Shown in pieces: positions 1 to 8,149 of a stretch of 64,000 bases of DNA; position 1 is the first letter of the stretch; each line of letters begins with the position of its first letter. Position numbers and translations under genes: made by a program. The notes under the pieces are model-generated. The model saw nothing but the letters and a program-made list of their open reading frames with translations. It made no database searches and was not told the origin of the DNA. The DNA comes from Flectonema sp. DT1601 (Eukaryota; Euglenozoa; Diplonemea; Diplonemida; Diplonemidae). The DNA lies in contig OZ025837.1 in assembly GCA_964019425.1 (NCBI GenBank), positions 1 to 64,000 on the forward strand, read 5' to 3'.

Positions 1-1316
1 AACGGCCTGGACCTAAAAAAGCCTTCGTTGGCTTTGGTTTCGGGGTCCAGGTGTTCTTATTTTTCTTCGAAGCTTTTTGAATTGACCTGTCGATGTAGTC
101 GTGTTGATTGGCTTCCATTTCCGTCAATACATCGCTGAGCCTGGCCCCCCGTACAACATATCCTTGTTGTACACGAAGCAGCGATAGACTCCTATTTCCC
201 AAGCTAACCATTTCAGGCATCCCCTCCCAGGAGTTTACCTGTTCTGCCACCCTAATCCAGTCTACAAGCATTTCGAAATATGCGAGTAGTACTCGGTCAC
301 CTGGTTTGACGGTGGTACAACCGTTGGTGTATTTAAAACGCAAGTCTCTAATGAGACCGGTCGCGTCCTCCTCAATGGCATCTTTCCATTGTAAGACATC
401 CTTCGAGTCCTCGATTCTCTTAGTTGTAAAGAAAACCTTCGTTTGTGTTGGGGACGTCTGTAATGTGGGAGCATCCTCCGGAACATTTCTGTTTGCAATT
501 GCCGTCAGCCTGTCCACTCGTTCGTCCGAAGCGGCAGATTGTTCGAGCCCCGTCACCGATTGAGAGGTAGACCGCGGCATCCTCCAAACTCTTCAAGATC
601 CTGTCGATCTTTTTATCCTGGGCTACAGCCATTTCACGATTTTCGGTAATGGCCCCCCGCATCTTCGCCATCTCCGAATGTTGATCCCTGATCGCCGAAT
701 CAGTCATCCCAGCCAAATTGCTTGTATTCTGGCCTTGGCGAGATAATTCGTCGGCAATAATGGCGTGTCCCTGCTCCAATGCCTGTTGACGGTTTCTCAC
801 GTTAACAGTTTCATGCTCCAATACAGTCTGTCTCTGCCCCGCTGAATTCAAAGCTTGCGAGGTAACTTGTTCAAGAACCGCTTGCCTCTGCACGGTGTTT
901 GATACCACTTGGCTCGCACCCTCCATAACATGGTGAAACTCCGTACGGGAGACGGGTAAACCCTCCGTCACCCCACATGCTCGTAGCATTTCATCGAATC
1001 TCTGCACATTCCTGTTTCGCAGATGTGAGAGCATAACTTCCTTTGGCCTCATCGCTATTCCTTGTAACGAGTCTCTCGAAACACCCAGGAAGGCCATCAA
1101 CATATCATTAATGATGCTCTCAGCTTGATGCTGTACACACCATCCCCCTAAGTTCATTCTTACGTCATCCATTTTGTATGTACCTCGTTTTAACTCCTCT
1201 TCGCCGAAAGTGCTTTTCCAAGCATCTTCCAAACTTGAAGGAAATCTAAAATCGTACGTACTTATTACAGTCGAGGGGGATGGTTGGTCGATTATCATAG
1301 GCGTTTGTTGATCCAT
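1..1316 (-). mobile_element. VIPER/DIRS-like retroelement, partial copy cut by window edge
   Basis: This is the 5' part of a tyrosine-recombinase retroelement that continues off the left edge. The clearest part is a gag-like ORF at 420-1316. Its N-terminus (FPSSLEDAWKSTFGEEE, then an MAFLGVSRD stretch) parallels the ORF1 of the second copy at 5703-6530 (FPEFLIETWKAQMGEE, AMCLGISND), and it is likewise rich in Gln/Glu helices predicted to coil. The sequence left of 420 looks like the start of the next ORF. The two copies are clearly diverged, so they are different lineages and not a recent duplication. Whether this copy is whole cannot be judged. Confidence 0.6.
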
Positions 1317-1405
1317 TTTAAATTATTAAATTAATTTAAAGATGCAAGAATGTCAAAATTCCATTTAGGTAATTTGCCACCGAAACTGAGCACCAAACAA
1401 AAACC

Positions 1406-1477
1406 GCCGTCAGCGGGTTTTGAACCCTCGACCGCCATTCTTTCAGACCGGCGTTCTATCAATTGAGCTATGTAGCC
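1406..1477 (-). pseudogene. tRNA-Phe(GAA)-like sequence, left arm copy
   Basis: A 72-nt stretch can be drawn as a cloverleaf: box A-like TAGCTCAATTGATAG, an anticodon loop CTGAAAG (anticodon GAA, with U33), and a box B-like GGTTCAAAACC. The acceptor stem has about three mismatches, and the D, anticodon and T stems have one each. I therefore call it a tRNA-like relic or a pol III-type head in the inverted repeat and not a working tRNA gene. Confidence 0.35.
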
Positions 1478-1759
1478 ACATAATCGCCGTTCCTTCATTT
1501 ATTTATATAGGTCAATGTCTCTATTAGTTTTCTGACGATATCAAATATTTCTATCCCTTTATCAGTTCTCACACCCCTGTCTTCATCACAAGAAAACTTA
1601 TATTTAAATTAAGCGGGGGAAGGGTGGGTGGGACTTAATTTAAATATAAGTTTTCTTGTGATGAAGACAGGGGTGTGAGAACTGATAAAGGGATAGAAAT
1701 ATTTGATATCGTCAGAAAACTAATAGAGACATTGACCTATATAAATAAATAAAGGAACG

Positions 1760-2038
1760 TTTGGGGTGAAAGTAGTCTAATGGTAGGACGCTCCCTGGGT
1801 AATGTGTCGACCCAGGTTCGAGTCCGGCCATAGACAACTTTCAGGGTAGGATCCCTGCAAAAAATCCAGTCTAATGACACTAAGGCAAACGGTCGGGCCC
1901 CGGACTTTGAGAGCTTGCTCGCCTTCCAAGTACACACCTTCACTCACCTACCAACAGAAAGGGTAGAGAAAGGCGACTCACTTAGCAGGGGTTGAAAGTA
2001 CGGCTAGGAAGGTTCCCAAAAAAAAAAAAAAAAAAAAA
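1760..2038 (+). mobile_element. tRNA-derived SINE with target-site duplication
   Basis: The insertion splits the right arm of the inverted repeat. The uninterrupted left arm shows what the site looked like before insertion. The element begins with a tRNA-like head: box A TAGTCTAATGGTAGGAC at 1773-1789 and box B GGTTCGAGTCC at 1815-1825. It ends in an A run of about 23. The 9-base AAAGGAACG flanks it on both sides (1751-1759 and 2039-2047), a clean target-site duplication. Length is about 280 bp, normal for a SINE. It was probably mobilised by a LINE such as the one at 8.2-9.9 kb, but no shared tail was shown. Confidence 0.8.
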
Positions 2039-2057
2039 AAAGGAACGGCGATTATGT

Positions 2058-2129
2058 GGCTACATAGCTCAATTGATAGAACGCCGGTCTGAAAGAATGG
2101 CGGTCGAGGGTTCAAAACCCGCTGACGGC
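2058..2129 (+). pseudogene. tRNA-Phe(GAA)-like sequence, right arm copy
   Basis: This is the inverted partner of the sequence at 1406-1477, with the same box A, GAA anticodon loop and box B and the same acceptor mismatches. The two copies sit at mirrored places in the arms, so they were duplicated with the arms. No T-run terminator is tight against the 3' end beyond a short GTTTTTG. Confidence 0.35.
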
Positions 2130-2183
2130 GGTTTTTGTTTGGTGCTCAGTTTCGGTGGCAAATTACCTAAATGGAATTTTGAT

Positions 2184-2356
2184 AATTAGCCTTCCTATAC
2201 TGTATGCACCTGGGAAAGAGAAGTATACTTAATTGAATGAACATGCAGTTAACAAGTCTGAGATCACAAAGAAGAATCTACACTGTGGTGCAGATTACTT
2301 CTGCGTAGGGGTTGTACCGGGCCGTTTCGATTCGACGGGACACCGGCACCACCACC
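2184..2356 (+). repeat. Left inverted terminal repeat of the VIPER/DIRS-like element
   Basis: It begins AATTAGCCTTCCTATACTG and matches the reverse complement of 6621-6793 along its full length as far as I can read. The inner end is a GGTGGT-type microsatellite, slightly longer on this side. The C-terminal end of the RT/RNase H frame runs into this repeat. Confidence 0.85.
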
Positions 2357-5281
2357 ACCACGCGAGTTAAAGAACGACCCCAACGCTTGTTCAACCTTCG
2401 CTCTCGTTCCGTGTGAGACTTCCTCTCGAGAAGGAATGTCTGCTGGGTTTAGCTTCGTGCTTACCCAGGCAAGGGAGTAGGAACATTTCAAAACTAAAAG
2501 GCATTCAATCGCAGTTATCAAACACCTGTTGAGACTGTGTGAGCGAACACACATCTTCTTCCTAAAAGCACCACAAACTGTAGTGTTGTCAACCCAGATG
2601 GAAAGGTGGTCGGCCTTTGCAATTCCTTTGAGTGTCTGTCCAAGAGCGTCCGCTTCAAGGATATTTATATGTCGGTCTTCACCAGCAGGCCATGCCGCAC
2701 CAAGAATTTCCAGCTCACCTGTTTTCCAAACGATGACACCTCCCCATCCCTGCAATGAGGCATCTACAAACACTTCGGCAGTCCTCCCCTCTTTCTGCTC
2801 AGGCATAATTATTCTCTCCTTCTGCACAGCACCGATCCACATTTCTAATTCCCTCCTTACTGAACGGGGCAATTTTAGTACCTGCTGTACTTGTAGGGTC
2901 CCCTTGTTCAAGTAATTTGTGACCCTGCGAAGATACTTCAAGCTAAACCAGTACTTCCCAGGTGGAACTCCAACAATGGAGCTGGCATGCAACAGGCGAC
3001 CTCCTAAGGACTCCAACTCCGATGCAGTCAATGAATCAAGGTTGGTGTTCTTGATTTTTCTCCCAATCTTGGTCCCCAAGCTCACCCTGTCCGTATGGTG
3101 ATCAAAGGTGACCCCCAAGAACTCATACTCCGGAGAGAGATCCACAGTATCACTTGGTTTCCATGTGATGTTTGCCATTCTGGCAAAGGAGTCCATCCTC
3201 TCAGCTGCGCATTTAACCTTCTCCTTGGGACCAAATAACCTAATGTTATCGATCCACCAGTGAATCCCAACTTCCTCCTCCGCAAATTCTTTCTTAACGA
3301 ACAGCGGGTCACCAGCAACTACTGCAGCGATGGTGTTCATCAATTCTGGGGCACACACATGACCCATCGGAAGTCGAGTCAAAGAATAAACCTTCCCAGC
3401 CGAATCAGAGAAACTGAAGAGTGAAGTTGACTCCTCAGGTATGCAGACCTGGTAGAATCCAGTCTTGAAGTCCCTGCAGGATGCCACCTCCGAATGTACA
3501 GCATCCAGGTAACAAGAAATGTGCTGCAGTGGAACGAATGGTTCATATCCCCCAGACGAGATCAGTTCGTTCTGCTCTTTTGTCCAGAGGATGAACCGCT
3601 GTCTGTTCCCCGTCTCCCTCTCCTCATACACTGTAAATGGTACATTCCGAGACAGCGGTACAGAATCACTCGGCACTGCAATACCACACTCAACCAATTC
3701 TCTTGCATGTTTCCCTGCCAACTTCGAAGTTGCCCTCTTCGAGAGCCGTGCATTGACAGAAGAATCCCTAGGAAAGAAGGTGAGGTTCCAAACATAATCA
3801 AACCTCTTCAGGACCGATGGCAACATCCTCCCCCTTACAGCTGAAACATCCATCTTAGGTGTAGGGGCCACATGTAGTGGTGAAGATATCTCCTCCTTCG
3901 TTATGGGGATGCGCGTGCTCTTTGTTCTGTGCGTGAACTGCGCTGCTACGCCCCGCATCACATCCCGTTCACTCGCATTCTTTGATCTATCAACTACAGG
4001 AAACAGGTGACATCCCCTGTCTTTAACGCCCTCGCCATTGCAATTGGGTTTCCGCCGTACCTCAGCGTGGTGTCTGAAAGGGCCGACACTCCTGCATGCT
4101 TGGCCAGCCTGCTTATCAGCCCTTCTGTGAGTCCTTGCTGCTCTTGGTCCGATGCCAGAACCTCCAACAGATGACTTATCGCACCTCTTTTTATTGAGTG
4201 GGCGGTGTATCTTTTCATCCTGCCGTCCTGCTGGAACGTTTTCACTAATTTTGACGTGTCCCACGGGTGTAGTTTTTTGAACTCCCCCATCGCATCCAGC
4301 AAGATCTTTATCTCTTCTGTGTGATTCCCCTTTATCACCGTCCATCTGCTTGGCGAGTAAGGGTTTGCCCTCCTTCCCTTCGGCGTGCGGAACCAATCTA
4401 TAATGATCTCTGACGGACTTACAGAGATGAACTGGTCCCTTGAGAGCGCTGCGGTCTCGCCCCATCTTGATGCAGTCTTCCAGCACACTAGCATTGCCAA
4501 GTGGGTCTTTAAGTCTTGCCCCCTTGCCCAATCCACCAGGTCGAAACTTGTCATTGGCGTTGCCTGTTCCAGCGGTATTGCCGCCCCGTTCGCCCTCAGT
4601 GCTGCAGCCAAGCTCAACAGCGGTCCGTTTTCTATTCCGATCCTCCCCATCACTGCAGACAGACTCTTTGCATAAGAGAGAAGCCCTTGCACTGCCACAC
4701 CTGTCGCCATCACGAACAGAACAGCCGAGCTTGCGTTTGCTGGTTTCTCCTTTTCCCTTGCCCAGGCCCGAAATCTTCTCCACAGATTCCGCCTGCTTGC
4801 TGTTGTCTTTGAGGCCCACATCTTCTCCAGTGTTTCTTGAAGCTTTTCTGTCGCCTCCATGTATGTGACGGAATCCTCGGCATGCCGCCTCTTCGTCCCC
4901 TCTGGGCATCCCTCCATCATGTCCAACAGGATCTTCCCAACCACATTTCCTTCTAATCCTTCTGAGGGCATTGTTTCCGTTGAATCTGCGATCTCTTCTG
5001 TTCCAACTGAGCTTATTTTCATCTCCCTTCCGCTGGGGAATCCTCGGACTGCGGATTTTACAATGTTGTCCGGGTCTTGAACGATTAAACTTACAGATCC
5101 TCCTAACCTTGCTTTTAGTCGGCTGCTCCTCAACACCTGTCTTGAGTGCTTCTGCATAAGTCTTGCGGGCTTTCTCAACTTTAACTTTGGCAATGGGGAT
5201 GTTTCCAATACTTGCGTGTCTAACCTTCGTTTTAGGAACGTTGGTTTTGTTGTTACTTGCAGGGTCCGGTCGGCTGGTCAC
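2264..5281 (-). CDS. reverse transcriptase/RNase H ORF of the VIPER/DIRS-like element
   Basis: The recognisable protein lies between about 2300 and 3960. RT motifs include CRDFKTGFYQVCI, LTRLPMGHVCAPELM and a palm motif WIDNIRLF in the position usually held by YxDD. RNase H follows, with EVFVDASLQGWGG, an ILEADAL segment and IWVDNTTVCGA, closing with NPADIPSR, which is common to DIRS-type RNase H. The upstream part of this frame overlaps the recombinase and reads as low-complexity charged sequence, so translation of the polymerase probably does not begin at the frame's first Met. Confidence 0.75.
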   Translation of the reverse strand: MTSRPDPASNNKTNVPKTKVRHASIGNIPIAKVKVEKARKTYAEALKTGVEEQPTKSKVRRICKFNRSRPGQHCKIRSPRIPQRKGDENKLSWNRRDRRFNGNNALRRIRRKCGWEDPVGHDGGMPRGDEEAACRGFRHIHGGDRKASRNTGEDVGLKDNSKQAESVEKISGLGKGKGETSKRKLGCSVRDGDRCGSARASLLCKESVCSDGEDRNRKRTAVELGCSTEGERGGNTAGTGNANDKFRPGGLGKGARLKDPLGNASVLEDCIKMGRDRSALKGPVHLCKSVRDHYRLVPHAEGKEGKPLLAKQMDGDKGESHRRDKDLAGCDGGVQKTTPVGHVKISENVPAGRQDEKIHRPLNKKRCDKSSVGGSGIGPRAARTHRRADKQAGQACRSVGPFRHHAEVRRKPNCNGEGVKDRGCHLFPVVDRSKNASERDVMRGVAAQFTHRTKSTRIPITKEEISSPLHVAPTPKMDVSAVRGRMLPSVLKRFDYVWNLTFFPRDSSVNARLSKRATSKLAGKHARELVECGIAVPSDSVPLSRNVPFTVYEERETGNRQRFILWTKEQNELISSGGYEPFVPLQHISCYLDAVHSEVASCRDFKTGFYQVCIPEESTSLFSFSDSAGKVYSLTRLPMGHVCAPELMNTIAAVVAGDPLFVKKEFAEEEVGIHWWIDNIRLFGPKEKVKCAAERMDSFARMANITWKPSDTVDLSPEYEFLGVTFDHHTDRVSLGTKIGRKIKNTNLDSLTASELESLGGRLLHASSIVGVPPGKYWFSLKYLRRVTNYLNKGTLQVQQVLKLPRSVRRELEMWIGAVQKERIIMPEQKEGRTAEVFVDASLQGWGGVIVWKTGELEILGAAWPAGEDRHINILEADALGQTLKGIAKADHLSIWVDNTTVCGAFRKKMCVRSHSLNRCLITAIECLLVLKCSYSLAWVSTKLNPADIPSREEVSHGTRAKVEQALGSFFNSRGGGGAGVPSNRNGPVQPLRRSNLHHSVDSSL
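3994..5208 (-). CDS. tyrosine recombinase of the VIPER/DIRS-like element
   Basis: The 404-residue ORF has an N-terminal SAM-like helical region (TASRRNLWRRFRAWAREKEK) and a C-terminal catalytic domain. An Arg-containing CWKTASRWGE segment is the likely first catalytic arginine. YTAHSIKRGAISHLL gives the H-x-x-R box, LAKHAG the second histidine region, and SDTTLRY the nucleophile tyrosine. This is the enzyme that integrates the circular cDNA in DIRS-order elements. It overlaps the RT ORF in another frame. Confidence 0.8.
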   Translation of the reverse strand: METSPLPKLKLRKPARLMQKHSRQVLRSSRLKARLGGSVSLIVQDPDNIVKSAVRGFPSGREMKISSVGTEEIADSTETMPSEGLEGNVVGKILLDMMEGCPEGTKRRHAEDSVTYMEATEKLQETLEKMWASKTTASRRNLWRRFRAWAREKEKPANASSAVLFVMATGVAVQGLLSYAKSLSAVMGRIGIENGPLLSLAAALRANGAAIPLEQATPMTSFDLVDWARGQDLKTHLAMLVCWKTASRWGETAALSRDQFISVSPSEIIIDWFRTPKGRRANPYSPSRWTVIKGNHTEEIKILLDAMGEFKKLHPWDTSKLVKTFQQDGRMKRYTAHSIKRGAISHLLEVLASDQEQQGLTEGLISRLAKHAGVSALSDTTLRYGGNPIAMARALKTGDVTCFL

Positions 5282-5688
5282 TTCGCGAACCCTCTCCCGT
5301 TTCCCGACGATGGATACGTAGAGACAAACGATCTCCCCCCTTTCCGTTTCGGTTGTTGCATCTTCGCATTTCTATTTCTCTTCGCTATTGCGTTTGCTTT
5401 CTCCAGAGGGTCCTCCGATGCAACTTCTAAGATCATCTCCAACTCTGATCTCTTCGTACCATCCTTGCAAAAGTAATACTGCATCCGCAGTTGCTCCAAC
5501 AGCTCGTTCCCCAACTCCACAAAGTGCGGGTTCTCCTCCCACCCTTCAACGTACTCCAAACCGAGAACGAAGTTCTTCAACTGCCTGAAGAAGCCAAGTA
5601 GCTGGCCCCCACCAACCTTGTACCCCAGACCGTTCACATATCGCTCCCTGATCCCATGGATCAGTGCCTCGGTCTTTCCTGACTTCAT
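5278..5688 (-). CDS. small second ORF of the VIPER/DIRS-like element
   Basis: The 136-residue ORF lies between the gag-like ORF and the recombinase. It begins MKSGKTEALIHGIRERYVNG and ends in a basic stretch (AIAKRNRNAKMQQPKRKGG). I recognise no domain. The basic tail could bind nucleic acid. It overlaps the start of the RT frame by a few bases. Confidence 0.5.
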   Translation of the reverse strand: MKSGKTEALIHGIRERYVNGLGYKVGGGQLLGFFRQLKNFVLGLEYVEGWEENPHFVELGNELLEQLRMQYYFCKDGTKRSELEMILEVASEDPLEKANAIAKRNRNAKMQQPKRKGGRSFVSTYPSSGNGRGFAK

Positions 5689-5702
5689 AACGGATGCCCA
5701 CT

Positions 5703-6530
5703 TTATTCGACTTTTGTTACATCCCTGCCTGCAGACGGATCAGTCACCTCCCGTGTCATCGCTTCGTTCGACCCCGGTGCTGGTAGTTGCTGTGCCGCTC
5801 CCCCGACTACTGGAACTTGTTGAGCCGTAGTCAACCCGTTCTTCAGATCTGCTATTTCTTGTAATATTTTTTGGATCACTTCCGCATTCTGCTTTTGCTG
5901 ATCTCTCTGCTGTTGTGTGATTTGCTGGATAACGCTAGCTTGTTGTTGTTGTTGTTGGGTCTGTTGTTCTCTGAAGGCCTCCCACATGCCTCCGATGTTC
6001 TCGGCTTTTTCAGTGGCCTCCCCAACCCTTCTCCTCACTGATTGGCTCTCCCTCTGATACTGGCTAAACGCCGTCTGCGTTTCGCTTCTCAGCGAGTCGA
6101 ACCCCTGCTTGGTATCACTTCTCAGTGTGTCTGTGCTCTGCTGCAGCGATCCCATCGCATCCTCCGCCTCGTCGTGCGTCACCAGCCTATCCGACCCCCC
6201 CTTAGATATCCGCTCGCTCATCCGGGCGGCGCTCTGGTTGACCAACTGCAGGCGGCTCCTTGATAACACACCAAGTATTACTAGACACTTATTCATCGAA
6301 AGTGTCTTGGCCGCATCATTGGAGATCCCGAGACACATGGCCAGTGTGCCTTGGATCAACCTTCTTGTCTCCTTGTCGGATCTCAATGTACTTAAGTCGA
6401 TGCTAAAGGGGATGCTTGCAACCAGCTCGTCCAGATTGATATTATCGAGCTTCTTTGGTGGTTCCTCACCCATCTGCGCCTTCCAAGTCTCAATTAAGAA
6501 CTCAGGGAACTCAAAATTTACACGAGTCAT
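5703..6530 (-). CDS. gag-like ORF1 of the VIPER/DIRS-like element
   Basis: The 275-residue ORF begins MTRVNFEFPEFLIETWKAQM. It has a globular N-terminal third followed by a long Gln-rich helical region containing QQTQQQQQQ that is predicted to form a coiled coil, typical of the structural first ORF of such elements. It is the first ORF inside the right terminal repeat and resembles the ORF at 420-1316. No zinc knuckle is seen. Confidence 0.65.
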   Translation of the reverse strand: MTRVNFEFPEFLIETWKAQMGEEPPKKLDNINLDELVASIPFSIDLSTLRSDKETRRLIQGTLAMCLGISNDAAKTLSMNKCLVILGVLSRSRLQLVNQSAARMSERISKGGSDRLVTHDEAEDAMGSLQQSTDTLRSDTKQGFDSLRSETQTAFSQYQRESQSVRRRVGEATEKAENIGGMWEAFREQQTQQQQQQASVIQQITQQQRDQQKQNAEVIQKILQEIADLKNGLTTAQQVPVVGGAAQQLPAPGSNEAMTREVTDPSAGRDVTKVE

Positions 6531-6620
6531 TATTTAACTTAATTTAAATATAAGTTTTCTTGTGATGAAGACAGGGGTGTGAGAACAATAAAGTACAGAA
6601 ACTGTAGCTTTAGAATCGTT

Positions 6621-6793
6621 GGTGGTGGTGCCGGTGTCCCGTCGAATCGAAACGGCCCGGTACAACCCCTACGCAGAAGTAATCTGCACCACAGTGTAGA
6701 TTCTTCTTTGTGATCTCAGACTTGTTAACTGCATGTTCATTCAATTAAGTATACTTCTCTTTCCCAGGTGCATACAGTATAGGAAGGCTAATT
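6621..6793 (-). repeat. Right inverted terminal repeat of the VIPER/DIRS-like element
   Basis: This is the partner of 2184-2356, ending CAGTATAGGAAGGCTAATT. A short piece of the sequence just inside it (AATAAAGTACAGAAACTGTA) recurs at 49017-49040, and a piece of the terminal repeat itself recurs near 47337-47376, so fragments of this element were captured in the 43-49 kb mosaic. Confidence 0.85.
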
Positions 6794-7038
6794 ACCTGGA
6801 AAGGCAGATAGGCATAAACGAATCAATCGTAATGCACTATAAAAAAAAGATGGAAGAAACAAGTGGTCGTATTATACTATAGGCTCGACGAATCAATCAT
6901 GTTGCACTATAATAAAATAAATGGTAAGACTGCTCACATTAAGAACTGATAAGACAATGGATTGCTACATAGAAATTTGTATCATAAGAATAAAGTGGTG
7001 AACTACAGCGCTGATCCTGAGAGATTCCCATATTGGTG

Positions 7039-7094
7039 TTAGGGTTTGCGGGTTTGCGGGTTTGCGGGTTTGCGGGTTTGCGGGTTTGCGGGTT
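7039..7094 (+). repeat. (TTTGCGGG)n array, cluster 1
   Basis: About six and a half uninterrupted copies of the 8-mer TTTGCGGG are preceded by TTAGGG and followed by GGGTTAG. The G-rich strand with a T/G unit looks telomere-like, but the unit is not a known telomere repeat. Confidence 0.9.
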
Positions 7095-7271
7095 AGAGAT
7101 CAGTGTCTGCTGCCAAGTCGGCGCGACACTATTTGCCCATGACCGGACTCTTCTAAATTGAGGAAAAATGATCGAAGATGAGAACTCAAACTTCAACTAA
7201 CACTAGAGCAGAAAAGACAAAAGATGATATTACGTAATTCAAAACTGCCATTTGCAAGGTTCCCAAGGAAA

Positions 7272-7308
7272 GGTTTGCGGGTTTGCGGGTTTGCGGGTTT
7301 GCGGGTTT
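7272..7308 (+). repeat. (TTTGCGGG)n array, cluster 2
   Basis: About four and a half copies of the same 8-mer, in the same orientation as cluster 1. Two shorter clusters lie at 7600-7626 and 8124-8146, giving four clusters within 1.1 kb. Confidence 0.9.
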
Positions 7309-8149
7309 TCGACAGGTGCAAAGCATGGAAGGACAATTACCTGATTGAATTCTAGGGTATCTCTAGTGCGTTTGCCTCCCAGCGAAAGATGAAGTAGACG
7401 ACGAGCGACTCAACTTCCCCACCAAAAAACGCTTTGCGTTAAGACCCTTCCTAGCCTGAATAAATGAGTACAGTGAAATAATGACAAGAGAACAGAAATG
7501 ATACTTAAAAAACATTTAATGTAGATCAATGAAAAGGTAAATATTATAAGAGTATATCGTACTTCACTTGCCTTTTGTGCAGTTCCCAGTCTGAGTGTTG
7601 GTTTGCGGATTTGCGGGTTTGCGGGGAACCGCTCGGCATTCTCAGTGAAGTACTGTTGAAAAGGAAAAGTCATAAAGGAGAGTCTGATAAAAACAATCAC
7701 ACGAATTAACCACATAACAAGATACTAGCATCATACGCCTCATGTCGTCTTAGCTTTCCCATTTTCTCAGCTGAAGAAAATGATGATGAGAAAGACAAAG
7801 GAGAACCAAGTTAACACGAAGCAACTCATTCACGAAGGGGTAATGGGAAAACGGCACCGCATGCTTGTACAATTGCATGTTCGACCACGGCCTAAAATCG
7901 GCCGGAGGAAAGGTTGGCACCGTCACAGGGGTAGGGCGGGTGGGAAAACGCTTTGCGTTAAGACCCTTCCTAGCCTGAATAAATGTAAAGTACAGTGAAA
8001 TAATGACAAGAGAACAGTGAAATGATACTTAAACAATGTTTAACGTAGATCAATGAAAAGGAAAATATTATAAGAGTATATCGTACTTCACTTGCCTTTT
8101 GTGCAGTTCCCAGTCTGAGTGTTGGTTTGCGGGTTTGCGGGTTTTCGGC

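Larger units (their letters stand above)
1345..2183. repeat. Large inverted repeat interrupted by a SINE
   Basis: The stretch 1345-1613 reappears as its reverse complement at 1635-1759 plus 2047-2183, around a 21-base G-rich spacer. The right arm is interrupted by the insertion at 1760-2038. The arms match almost base for base. Part of the arm (1567-1613) also occurs once just upstream of ORF1 in the neighbouring VIPER/DIRS-like copy (6536-6584), so the arms probably derive from the 5' end of such elements. Each arm carries a tRNA-like sequence. Confidence 0.8.
2184..6793 (-). mobile_element. VIPER/DIRS-like tyrosine-recombinase retroelement, whole-looking
   Basis: The element is about 4.6 kb with inverted terminal repeats of about 173 bp (2184-2356 and 6621-6793) that appear identical, suggesting a young insertion. 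On the minus strand it carries, in order, a gag-like ORF (5703-6530), a small ORF (5278-5688), a tyrosine recombinase (3994-5208) and a reverse transcriptase/RNase H ORF (2264-5281 frame). The last two overlap in different frames, as is common in DIRS-type elements. Size, gene order and tyrosine recombinase fit VIPER/TATE elements of kinetoplastids. It looks whole. Inverted rather than split direct repeats resemble classical DIRS1. Confidence 0.85.

Noticed and set aside
7039-7094. True chromosome end
   Set aside because: Sequence continues on both sides with genes and elements, and the unit TTTGCGGG is not a known telomere repeat.
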